A DNA stretch of 64,000 nucleotides from Crocodylus rhombifer (Eukaryota > Chordata > Crocodylia > Crocodylidae), in contig JAVSML010024418.1 of NCBI GenBank assembly GCA_038503035.1, forward strand, positions 758,845-822,844, in the 5' to 3' direction. Both the position numbers and the translations under genes were made by a program. The notes under the pieces are model-generated. The model saw only the letters and a program-made list of their open reading frames with translations, was not told the DNA's origin and searched no databases. Shown here one piece after another: positions 46,724 to 56,005 of the stretch (position 1 is the first letter of the stretch; every line of letters begins with the position of its first letter).

Positions 46724-47335
46724 TGTTAGAAATATTATTGAAAATGCATTATCAATAGTGTTGTTAGAACAGCACAGCTGTCAGCTCTCCCTGGTGGGGG
46801 AGAGAGGTTGGAGGAGAAGCTACTAAGGGCTCTTTGTATTAAGGTATCACTCTCTCTTTGTTCTGCAAATTTACTATCTCTTTGTTACAGTAAAGCATAT
46901 ACTCCTTAGCGTTCTCATGCAGATAAGAGTAAATTGCAATTTTTAATGGTCTCCTGGCCTTGAGGCAGGAAGTGTTTGAACTTTTTGTAACCTAAAGTAC
47001 TTTCTGAGCAGGCGCAATTAGCTAATGCATATAAGCCTATCCGCCCCGTATACTTAAGTAGTTAATTATAATGCACATGCGACGGATGACGTGACGTCAT
47101 TTCATATATGTTTGTATGAACCGGAAATGAGATGTAAGAGTTCCTGCTTCTGCACACGTGCTCAGGAGAGAGGGGATAAAAGCCAGCTGAGAGTTGTCCT
47201 CAGTGGTTGGAGTGATCCTTCGTTTCCGCTCCAACCCTATTTGCAAATATATACCTTTTGTGTTGCTAATGGAGTGTGTCTGTGACTGAGAGTTTTTCGC
47301 CTCCCAAGAAACGAACCATAGCAATTTCTGCAACA
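46724..47335 (+). repeat. 5' LTR
   Basis: 612 bp, starting TGTTAGAAAT and ending TTTCTGCAACA (the usual TG...CA). U3 holds a tandem CRE (47,087-47,099), an ETS-type site ACCGGAAAT (47,120-47,128), an E-box CACGTG (47,155-47,160) and a TATA-like GATAAAAG (47,175-47,182). Transcription would therefore start near 47,205. No AATAAA follows; AATATA at 47,246-47,251 with a downstream TGTG-rich stretch is the likeliest polyadenylation signal. An AGTAAA at 46,889-46,894 lies upstream of the TATA box and is a poorer candidate. Confidence 0.95.
47087..47182 (+). promoter_or_regulatory. Compact LTR promoter: CRE-CRE, ETS, E-box, TATA
   Basis: TGACGTGACGTCA contains two overlapping CRE half/full sites, the second a perfect palindrome TGACGTCA (47,092-47,099). 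Within 85 bp follow an ETS core CCGGAAAT, the palindromic E-box CACGTG and GATAAAAG. The array is unchanged in the 3' LTR (tandem CRE at 54,950-54,962, TATA-like box at 55,038-55,045). This suggests cAMP/CREB-ATF and possibly Myc/USF-type control; factor binding itself is inference. Confidence 0.6.
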
Positions 47336-47340
47336 AAATT

Positions 47341-47358
47341 TGGCGACCCAGATGGGAC
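47341..47358 (+). other. tRNA primer-binding site
   Basis: TGGCGACCCAGATGGGAC begins five bases after the 5' LTR. TGG complements a tRNA 3' CCA end. Comparison from memory gives imperfect matches (about 14 of 17) to both an arginine (UCU) and a serine (GCU) tRNA, so the primer tRNA is left open; the site may have mutated. Confidence 0.75.
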
Positions 47359-47725
47359 CTTCTCGTGGACGACCCCGAAATCCAGCGGCGGGGTGCCTCC
47401 GGTACCAGCGGGCGTGCGCACCGAGCCAACTTTTTGGGCTCGCCCCTGGAATTTGAGGCGCAGGTCGGGATATTCGGGAAGTTAAAAGGATCCCGTGCAA
47501 AATTCTCAGTTTCTGGAGAGGCTGGACACACCTTGGTATTTGGATCGAGATCTCTGGGGTAGCTGAGTGAGTATACGAATTCCCTTTGCCCAATTTGGTT
47601 CTGGGTCCAGAGCAGGGGGTGTGCTTGTTTGCTGGGGAATTTTTCGGCTCAGCTCTCATAGTAAACCTTCTGTTATAGAGATCTTTTGGTATTTGGTGTG
47701 CCTTGGGCGCACTCTTGTGGGCAAA
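47359..47725 (+). other. Untranslated leader
   Basis: Non-coding leader between the primer site and the gag start, where packaging and dimerisation signals normally lie. No specific element can be assigned. The gag frame stays open for 53 codons upstream of the AUG, back to a stop at 47,564-47,566, but no CUG in good context is seen. Confidence 0.6.
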
Positions 47726-49291
47726 ATGGGTATGGGTCGCTCCCGTGTAGAAAACCTCACTGATACCCCTCTAAGATTCTTATTACGTCATTTTAATAAA
47801 TTTGCAAAGCCGGACGATTACGGAGTAAAAATGAAAAAAGGTGATTTAATTAAGTTTTGTCAACTCGAGTGGCCAACATTTGGGGTCCACTGGACCCCGA
47901 AAGGATCCTTTGTGCTAAAAGAAGTGATAGCTATCCATGAAATTGTTATGCAGAACGGGTATTGGAATCAGTTTCCTTATATTGATTGTTGGTTGTGGGT
48001 GGTTCAAAATCAGCCACCTTGGATTAAGAATTACTTAGTAAAGTCTCATGTGATGGTTGTTAAGGAAAAGACTCGAGAGGGACCGCCTGTACTCCCTGAG
48101 TCTAATGAGGAGGGGGGTTTCTGAATTGGCTGAGTATCGGACCTGCACTCTGGTTGCCCTGTCAGGTAGCGAAGATGAGTCAGACGCCTCCTCGGGATCC
48201 AGTCCCTCTGCACCACCGCCCTCTCCCTTAGGGAGACCACCACCGACGTATCAAAGCATACCTAATGAGTTAGAGCGTGAGCCTCAGCCAAGTGCCCCAC
48301 CTGAATCGGGGAATAAGGGTTATTATTTGCGCAAGCCTGTAGAGTCACAGCCGGTGCTGAACTGCCCGATGCGAGAGGTTATTGGGGAAGGAGGCAATGC
48401 AACTTTTGTCTACACCCCATTTAGCACTTCAGATTTATTTAACTGGAAGAATCAGAGCCCCTCTTTTCGTGAAGACCCTGAAAAGATGAGGGACCTGTTT
48501 CGATCTATTGGGCAGACTCATCGACCCACTTGGGCTGATGTCCAGATGATGCTCCAGACCCTCCTAACCCCGGAGGAGAGGAGATTAGTGTTGGGTACAG
48601 CGGAACGTATTGCGGCAGCCAGAGTTGAGTCAGAGGGTGCTGCTGGTCGTACTCTGCATGATACCTGCCCTGTAGAGGAGCCGAGATGGGATAATCATAC
48701 TGCAGAGGGAAGAGAGCTGAGTGCACGGTATCTGGGAATTATAGTGGAAGCAATGGGAAAGGCAGTGCCTCGGGTTACTAATCTGTCTAAGTTGTATGAA
48801 GTAAGACAGGGAAGAGAGGAGGATCCCTCAGCTTTCCTTGGGAGGCTGTATGAGGCGTTTTGCAGGTTTTCGGATCTGGATCCAGAAGCCCCAGATAATC
48901 AACGCATGGTAAATCTTATGTTTATTGGTCAATCTGCTGCTGATATCCGTAAGAAGTTACAGAAAACTGAGGGAGGTGCTGGGAAACCGATTTCAGAGCT
49001 GGTGGAAATTGCATATAAGGTGTATGGGAATCGTGAGCAAGTGCAGAGCGCAAGGAGGATAAAAAGGCTCAGCGACAGATGGCAGCACTAGCAGCTGCTA
49101 TAACTGGAGGGAACCCTGGAAAGGCTGGGATACAGAAGGGGAAAGGAGAAAGAGTGGGAGCAGACGTTTATGCTTATTGCAAAGAGAAAGGACACTGGAA
49201 AAGGGAATGCCCGAAGTTGAAGGAGAAGAGAGAGAGGGAACCGAGAGGTCACCTCATGCGGGCAGAAGACAAGGGTGAGGACTCAGAATGA
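47726..49291 (+). pseudogene. Gag polyprotein gene, interrupted by two frame changes
   Basis: Start ATG at 47,726; residues MGMGRS fit an N-myristoylation signal. Matrix runs to about residue 130, with a WPTFGVHW block typical of gamma-type matrix. Its frame stops at 48,122-48,124; the next section is open in another frame (48,057-49,091), the change lying near a G6 run at 48,112-48,117. That section carries late-domain motifs PSAP (twice) and PPTY and then capsid with the major homology region (QGREEDPSAFLGRLYEAFCR). The frame changes back between 49,037 and 49,088 to nucleocapsid (49,079-49,291). The nucleocapsid knuckle keeps C-X4-H-X4-C, but the first cysteine position is Tyr. The terminator is UGA at 49,289-49,291. 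Gag would assemble particles at the membrane; this copy cannot make it whole. Confidence 0.92.
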
Positions 49292-49345
49292 AGGGGACGG
49301 GGATCTAAGACCACTACCCTTCGGGTTGGAGCCCGAGAAGATCCC
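49289..49345 (+). promoter_or_regulatory. Gag-pol junction: in-frame UGA with downstream hairpin
   Basis: Gag's UGA is followed in the same frame by the protease coding sequence with no further stop, the arrangement of gammaretroviral stop-codon readthrough (usually UAG). About 27 nt downstream, CTTCGGG (49,319-49,325) can pair with CCCGAGAAG (49,332-49,340) with a two-base bulge. A pseudoknot partner was not identified. Readthrough is inferred from layout. Confidence 0.5.
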
Positions 49346-52300
49346 ATGGTAACCATTAGGGTTGGTGGCAAAAACTTTGAAGCCTTGGTGGATACTGGGG
49401 CTACATTTTCAATGATTCCAGAAAACCCCCCCTGTGCAGGAACTAGTGAACAGCATGTACTTGTGGAAGGGATTGAGGGAACGCAATCCCGACTCCCTGT
49501 TTGTAAACCACTCCTCACCAAAGTGGGGGACCATTTGCTTGAGCACTCCTTTGTGTATTCTCCAAGTTGCCCGGTTGCAGTCCTTGGGCGGGACTTACTC
49601 ACAAAATTGCAAGCTGAGATCTTTTTCAGAGACGATCAGATGGTGGTCCAGCTACCTGTCAAGCAGAGCTCGAACTATCAGATGGCTCTCCTGGAGGACC
49701 GACGCCCTGCAGTAAGTCCAGAAGATCACATGACTGGAGTAGACCCCTCGGTATGGGCTGATGGAACCCCTGCGCGAGCTAAGTCCGTCTCCCCGGTAAG
49801 GATCATACTCAAGGATGGGGAGGGGCCCGTTCGGGTAAAGCAGTACCCACTCAGCCGAGCGGCCAGAGCTGGACTCAAGCCGTTAATAGAGAAATACAAG
49901 AGGTGCGGATGGCTAGTGGAAGGGTCCTCACCCTATAACACCCCCATCCTTGGAGTGCCAAAGGCAGATGGGGTCTCATACAAACTGGTCCAAGACCTAC
50001 GGGCAGTAAATAAGAAGGTCCTTTCAGACCATCCTGTAGTCCCGAACCCTCACACGATTTTGACACAAGTACCGGGGGAAGCTGAAATATTTTCAGTGCT
50101 AGATTTGAAAGATGCTTTCTTCTCTATTCCCCTTCACCGAGAGAGTCAAAAATTGTTTGCTTTTGAATGGGAGGATCCAGACACCTTCCATAAAGCCCAA
50201 CTCATGTGGACAGTTCTCCCACAAGGATTCGTAGCAGCCCCCCATATTTTTGAACTTGCCCTTCAGAAGGACTTGGAGGAGTGGAAGGGATCACACCCCG
50301 CAGTGACTCTCCTCCAGTATGTGGATGACCTGCTAGTTGCAAGCCCAAACTTGCAGCTCTGCGAGGAAGCCACCAGGTCACTCCTAAATACTCTGGGGGA
50401 AAAAGGATATAAAGTCTCTAGAGAGAAAGCCCAAATATGTCAGCCTGAAGTCACATTTTTGGGATATAAGCTCTCAAAAGGAGTCAGAGCCCTGAGTGCA
50501 GATCGCATACAGGCAATCCAAGGTCTAACCCCACCTAAGTCACCCAAGGAGCTGCGGGCATTCCTAGGGCTAACTGGGTTCTGTCGACTATGGATACCAG
50601 ATTATGGTGGGAAGGCTAGACCACTGTATGAATCCCTGACTAAGGAGAGTCTCACTAAATGAAAATGGAATAAAGAAATGCAGCATGCCTTTGATCTGCT
50701 TAAGGCAGCATTAATCCAGCCCCCTGCCCTGGCCATCCCAAATAGTAAGAAGCCATATCGACTGTATGTTCATGAGAATCGAGGGGTCGCATCAGGGGTG
50801 CTGACACAGCCATCGGGCCCGACCTGGAGACCCGTGGGATATTACTCAAAGGTTCTAGATCCAGTTGCACTCGGGTGGCCAGCCTGTCTTCGGGCTGTGG
50901 CAGCCACAGCAGTGGTTGTTGAAGAAGCCCAGAAGATAGTCATGGGTGCGGATATGGAAATACTCACTCCTCATGGAGTTCCCCAGATCCTAGGGACTGA
51001 GGGAGGGAAATTTCTTAACCCCTCCAGACAATCACGGTATGAGATATTTTTGCTCTCTAATCCAGGACTTACTTTCAAACATACTACAGCCTTAAACCCT
51101 GCAACCTTGCTGCCGGAGTCAGGGAAACCGATGCATGACTGCCTTGAGGTCCTGAACCAAACCACGCAGGTGCGACCTGATCTTGCTGAGGATCCAATTG
51201 AAGGCTCAGATGTTGAATACTTCGTAGATGGCTCCAGCTCTGTCATCGATGGAAAAAGACGAACAGGATGTGCAGTGGTAACCTTGGATAAGGTAGTATG
51301 GAGGGAGTCATTGCCGAGCTCATGGTCGGCACAGGCCGCGGAACTCACTGCGCTCACCCGAGCATTACAGCTGGGGACAGACCAGGGGATTAATATATAC
51401 TCTGACTCTCGCTGTGCTTTTTCTACAGTCCATGCGCATGGACTATTGTGGAAAGAAAGGGGTTTCATTACGGCCTCTGGGAATAAGATTGCTAATGGCC
51501 CCCAGATTATCAAGCTACTAGAGGCACTCCACCAGCCTAAAGAGGTAGCAGTCATTCATGTGCGGGCCCATGGGAAGGCTGCTGAGGAAAAGCATAAGCT
51601 TGGAAATGCAAAGGCTGATGCGGCAGCAAAGGAAGCCGCATTTATTGGGGGAGAAGCGGAGGAGGTATCCAAGCAGACCATGTCCCATGCCATATGGCCA
51701 TACGTCCAGGATTTAGTCCCACAGTATTCCCCTGAAGAAGATAAGTTTGCACAGAAAGCTTGTGCAGAAAAGAACTCCCAGGGGTGGTGGATAGTACCAG
51801 GAGGGAAAGTCATGATACCCAGGCCATTGCTTCGGGAGGTGCTGCAACAGCTCCATGCAAGAACCCATATGGGAGGCTTGGCCATGGGTGATCTAGTGAT
51901 CCGCCAAGCAGTAGCCCCAGGGCTATATGTAGAAGCTCAGCGCATTGCTACCAAGTGCATCACATGCCAGAAAGTAAACCCTCGAAGGAAACCCCCTGTG
52001 CCAATGGGAGGTAGACCCTGGGCAGCATACCCTAGACAGGCATGGCAGATTGATTTTGCCGAGCTCCCACGGTCCAGACATCACGGGTTTTTACTTGTCA
52101 TGGTAGACCAGCTCTCTGGTTGGGTCGAGGCCTGGCCCACCAGGACTGCCACTGCGGCTACAGTAGTGAAGTATTTGTTGCAGGAGATCATTCCACGGTA
52201 TTCCCTGCCTGAGTCCATTGAGTCGGATCAAGGACAACACTTCGTGGAAAAAGTGGTTCAAGAAGTTGCGCAAACTCTCAAGGTTACTTGGAAACTACAC

Positions 52301-52804
52301 ACACCATGGAGACCACAGAGTTCAGGACAAGTGGAATGCATGAATAGGACTTTAAAGACTCTGCTCACCAAAATCTGTATTGAGACATGCCTTAAGTGGC
52401 CTCAAGCATTGCCGCTAGCTCTTACTTGCATTCAAAACACTCCCCGACGGGGCCTTAAATTGACCTCATATGAAATTATGTTTGGCAAGCCCCCTCGAGT
52501 CTTACCCCCTGGGATGCGAGAAAATGTAACTTTTGAATTAGGTAATAGCGAGCTTCATATGTACGTTATTGCTTTGCAGTCTGTCTTGTCTTCTCTTCAC
52601 AGGTATGCAGCCTCCTTTCAGCGCCTGCCTTTAGACGTACCGGTACATGACTTCTCCCCGGGAGACTGGGTCTTGGTGCAGTGGTGGAAAAAGGAACCCT
52701 TGACTGAAAGGTGGAGTGGCCCATTCCAGGTACTTCTAACAACCCACACCGCTGTAAAGATTGCTGGCCATGACCGTTGGATACACCATACCCGTGTGAA
52801 ATGA
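49292..52804 (+). pseudogene. Pro-Pol gene with one internal stop
   Basis: Numbering within the two open parts. Part 1 (ATG 49,346): aspartic protease with LVDTGAT (Asp16) and the C-terminal VLGRDLL; reverse transcriptase with VLDLKDAFF (Asp253), LPQGF and YVDD (325-328). A UGA at 50,660-50,662 interrupts the connection region. Part 2 (50,678-52,804, same frame): RNase H with FVDGS (Asp184), AAELTAL (Glu222), YSDSR (Asp243) and GNAKAD (Asp314). Integrase follows with zinc site His393/His397/Cys427/Cys430, catalytic Asp459, Asp517 and Glu553 (exact D,D-35-E spacing) and a GPF motif near residue 681. It ends at TGA 52,802-52,804. All catalytic residues are present; only the stop breaks it. It would act as the enzymes for reverse transcription and integration. 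Confidence 0.95.
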
Positions 52805-53013
52805 CATTCACGAGCGTCAGAGGACATCAACTCCCAAGACGTGCTCACTCCGGAAGCTGAGTCGTCTTCGGAACAAGAAGCCAGCAAGTAGAGCTGTGAA
52901 CCTACTGGTGATCTCCAAGTGCGCCTGAGACGGCTTAATCAGAGCTCAGAAAATTAGACAAGAAAGTAAAAGGGAAACATTTAGACTGTGTTTGATCTCA
53001 TAAAAGAGAAAAT
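52805..53013 (+). other. pol-env intergenic gap
   Basis: A 209-bp gap with no open frame separates pol and env. In many gammaretroviruses env starts inside the end of pol, so this layout differs. A splice acceptor for env RNA should lie upstream of 53,014, but none could be chosen with confidence. Confidence 0.6.
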
Positions 53014-54552
53014 ATGGTGGGAATTTTAATGTGCCTTGTTGTTATCTGCATAATGAAAGAAGCAGGATTGCGTAGCCTTAGCCGCTGGCCTATGCCCCCG
53101 CTTTCCCCAATTGTTTCCCCAAGGACAAATTTGTATGTTGACATGATGGAAAGAATTGCAGATACTTTTAATCTTACCAACTGCTGAACCTGTGGGGGGC
53201 TCCGAGAGGCCGGAGGCCAGTGGCCTTGGAGGGCTTTTCCTTTAGCCCCAAAGTGGCTAGTAAGTAGTAAGGCAAAGATTAAGAGTACTAGTCAAAAATG
53301 GGATGAGAACCACAGCTGGGAGCTTTCCCAAGTGGCATTGGGAGAGTATTGCATCAGTAATAGTGGTACAGAAAAAAGTTTGGGACACAGCCGTTGCATA
53401 TGGACCTTAAAAGTAAGATGGATGAACCTTACAAAATTAGAACAACTTTATTATCCTAACAGGCTAGGGTATAATCGGCTAGAGTGGCAACATCCTAATG
53501 GAACAATTGCGTGGTTTAGTAAATACTGGAGTGCCACGAATCAAAGTAATGATTGAACAGATTGTACAGACAAGCACCAGGATGGGCTATGGGAATGTTC
53601 CATGAAAGAAGGCCTCGCAGCCGCTGGTCCTTTGGGTCCAGAAGGAGGTTTGGAGTTTCCCGAGATGCCCTATGGTTGAGCTCCTCTGAATGCCACTAAT
53701 AGAGAAAATAGGGCCTTAAAAGAATACTATTGGATTTGTGGACGACGGGCCTATACAATACTACCACAAGGGTGGACAGGAACTTGCTATATGGGAGTAA
53801 TTGTACCAGCTTTCTTTTTGTTACCGTCTGAGGTTGGAAATAAGCTGGGAGTCTCTTTGTATGATGATTGGAAAAGGGCCAAGAGAAGTATTGATGTAAG
53901 TTTGACACAGGGTGGCTCCCAAAAGTGGAAGGAGGATGAGTGGCCTCCTCGGAGGATTATTGAGTATTATGGACCAGCTACATGGGCTAATGATGGGAGT
54001 TGGGGGTACCGAACACCAATATATATGCTAAATAGAATCATCAGGTTGCAGGCAGTCTTGGAAATAATTACTAACCAGACTGCCACTGCTCTCGAGTTGC
54101 TGGCCCGACAGAGTTCTCAGATGAGAGCAGCCATATACCAAAATCGGATGGCCTTAGACTATTTACTTGCAGAGGATGGCGGGGTCTGCGGAAAACTCAA
54201 CCTTTCTAATTGTTGCCTCCAAATAGACGACAACGGAAAAGCGGTCTTAGAGATTGCCAAAGAGATTAGGAAAATAGCCCATGTACCAATACAAACGTGG
54301 GAAACCACATGGAATAAGGACTGGTGGTTTCAATTATTTGGAGGACGCTGGTGGAAAAAAGTAGGATTTGTGCTTTTGTGTGCTCTGACTGGTTTGATTT
54401 TTATCCCTTGCCTTATTCCTTGTCTCACTAGATTGATAACCACCACAGTAGAAGGAATGCAGGTCGCAGCAGTCCCTTTGAAAGCACAGACTGCAGCAAA
54501 AGTCATGGTCCTCAGAAAAATTCCTCGTAATTATCTTGATTTGCCTAAATGA
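53014..54552 (+). pseudogene. Envelope gene with three internal stops
   Basis: ATG at 53,014 opens a single frame of 512 codons to TGA 54,550-54,552, broken by UGA at 53,185-53,187, 53,554-53,556 and 53,677-53,679. The N-terminus (MVGILMCLVVICIM) looks like a signal peptide. The surface subunit has several N-X-S/T sites and ends at a furin-type RAKR (about 53,875-53,886), so it is only about 291 residues. The transmembrane subunit (about 221 residues) has heptad-like helix, the [17 protein letters not shown] block typical of class I ERV envelopes, a CX7CC motif, a membrane span (about residues 190-212 of the 53,791 frame) with cysteines, and a tail with YLDL. Role in family: receptor binding and membrane fusion. 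This copy encodes only fragments. Confidence 0.9.
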
Positions 54553-54574
54553 AGTAAAGAGCAGAAAGCATCTT

Positions 54575-54583
54575 GAGGGGGGA
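54575..54583 (+). other. Polypurine tract
   Basis: GAGGGGGGA lies three bases before the 3' LTR, in the expected place for the plus-strand DNA primer. Confidence 0.8.
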
Positions 54584-54586
54584 TAT

Positions 54587-55198
54587 TGTTAGAAATATTA
54601 TTGAAAATGCATTATCAATAGTGTTGTTAGAACAGCACAGCTGTCAGCTCTCCCTGGTGGGGGAGAGAGGTTGGAGGAGAAGCTACTAAGGGCTCTTTGT
54701 ATTAAGGTATCACTCTCTCTTTGTTCTGCAAATTTACTATCTCTTTGTTACAGTAAAGCATATACTCCTTAGCGTTCTCATGCAGATAAGAGTAAATTGC
54801 AATTTTTAATGGTCTCCTGGCCTTGAGGCAGGAAATGTTTGAACTTTTTGTAACCTAAAGTACTTTCTGAGCAGGCGCAATTAGCTAATGCATATAAGCC
54901 TATCCGCCCCGCATACTTAAGTAGTTAATTATAATGCACATGCGACGGATGACGTGACGTCATTTCATATATGTTTGTATGAACCGGAAATGAGATGTAA
55001 GAGTTCCTGCTTCTGCACACGTGCTCAGGAGAGAGGGGATAAAAGCCAGCTGAGAGTTGTCCTCAGTGGTTGGAGTGATCCTTCGTTTCCGCTCCAACCC
55101 TATTTGCAAATATATACCTTTTGTGTTGCTAATGAAGTGTGTCTGTGACTGAGAGTTTTTCGCCTCCCGAGAAACGAACCATAGCAATTTCTGCAACA
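54587..55198 (+). repeat. 3' LTR
   Basis: 612 bp, aligned to the 5' LTR without gaps at an offset of 7,863 bp and with four transitions. It retains the tandem CRE (54,950-54,962) and GATAAAAG (55,038-55,045). It could promote rightward transcription, which would run antisense through the host exon at 55,701-56,005. Confidence 0.95.
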
Positions 55199-55202
55199 GG
55201 AG
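55199..55202 (+). repeat. Target-site duplication, right copy (GGAG)
   Basis: Matches 46,720-46,723 exactly and closes the proviral insertion. Confidence 0.85.
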
Positions 55203-55700
55203 GATGAACCATAGCTGTACAAATAGAAGGAAGCTGTGCACACCTTTTATGAAGAAAGCAAATAATTTATCCAGAGAGATAACACAACACAAATGGCTTT
55301 ATTCATCCTCATTCACACATACACACTACACCAAAAATGTGCTACTGCAAGACAGCCATCAGTGCTTGTAGAAAGTTGCCTTTCCCCTGGGACCGGGAAA
55401 GAGGAAGATAGTTATAAGCCGTGGCCATTGAAGCCCTAATGGTGGAAACAGTAAAGGTATATGATTAATAAACACATCCTCTGTGCACTATGGCTGAATT
55501 ATTACATCTTTAATGCAAACCACAACCTTATTGTGACCACCTATTCCAGATGAGTTTCCATAACAGGTGTTCCTTTTTTGGCTTCTTTTCAGTAGTTACA
55601 TCTCTCATGTGGAATGCATACCATTTGCTATCTGAGCCAAATTAATAGTTTCCCTCATTTTTGAGTGAATGGCAGGGATAGATGGATGTACTAAGCATTG
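55203..55700 (-). other. Probable 3' UTR of the minus-strand gene
   Basis: Lies directly downstream, on the minus strand, of the stop codon at 55,703-55,701. A minus-strand AATAAA at 55,303-55,298, about 400 nt after the stop, is a candidate polyadenylation signal. The ERV boundary is about 100 bp further on. No other feature seen. Confidence 0.4.
55298..55303 (-). terminator. Candidate polyadenylation signal
   Basis: AATAAA on the minus strand in GGATGAATAAAGCC, placed suitably for the coding exon ending at 55,701. The cleavage site is not determined. Confidence 0.35.
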
Positions 55701-56005
55701 TTAGTCAGAAGCAGAATTCCTCATAGTTTGGAACATATCTGAGTACGCCACAACATATTTTTTACCAGCTTGTTTTTTATGAGGACCACGACACAGTACC
55801 AAAACTCCTAATGTTAAATTAGATTCTTGTTCAGCCTTGAAATTAGCTATACTTTTTAGATCTACTGAATGTAGAACATATTGAAAATGCCATGGCTCCT
55901 CACATATTTTGATAGGCTGTTTTTTCTTCATTTGGAAATACGTGATCAGATTGATACTATCATTGACATTTTCTTTTCTAACAGTATTTGCAAAGCTCTG
56001 AAAGC
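55701..56005 (-). CDS. 3'-terminal coding exon, unknown protein
   Basis: On the minus strand a strong acceptor, TTTTTGTGTTGCCCCTCTAG (AG at 56,007-56,006), opens directly into a frame of two leading bases plus 100 codons, ending at TAA (55,703-55,701). The peptide is of ordinary globular composition, with segments such as FQSFANTVRKENVNDSINLI, CEEPWHFQYVLHSVDLK, LTLGVLVLCRG and KYVVAYSDMFQTMRNSASD. It has no low-complexity bias, which argues against chance. I do not recognise the family. The rest of the gene should lie at higher coordinates, partly outside the window; I found no confident upstream exon before 64,000. The young ERV inserted just beyond its 3' end in antisense. Confidence 0.6.

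Larger units (their letters stand above)
46724..55198 (+). mobile_element. Endogenous retrovirus, class I (gamma-like), near full length
   Basis: An 8,475-bp provirus in the order LTR, primer site, gag, pro-pol, env, polypurine tract, LTR. The two 612-bp LTRs differ at four positions (46,972/54,835; 47,049/54,912; 47,272/55,135; 47,306/55,169), all transitions and with no indel, giving 0.65% divergence. That implies a recent insertion by host-genome standards. Gamma-like traits are the matrix motif, one CCHC-type knuckle, Gag and Pol in the same frame around a stop codon, a GPF motif in integrase, the CX7CC envelope type and the 4-bp target duplication. All three genes are interrupted, so this copy cannot encode a full set of proteins. 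It lies antisense to, and about 500 bp past the stop codon of, the host exon at 55,701-56,005. Confidence 0.97.

Noticed and set aside
47567..47725. In-frame extension upstream of gag as a glyco-Gag leader
   Set aside because: No CUG in good context and no clear signal-anchor design; the frame is simply open for 53 codons.
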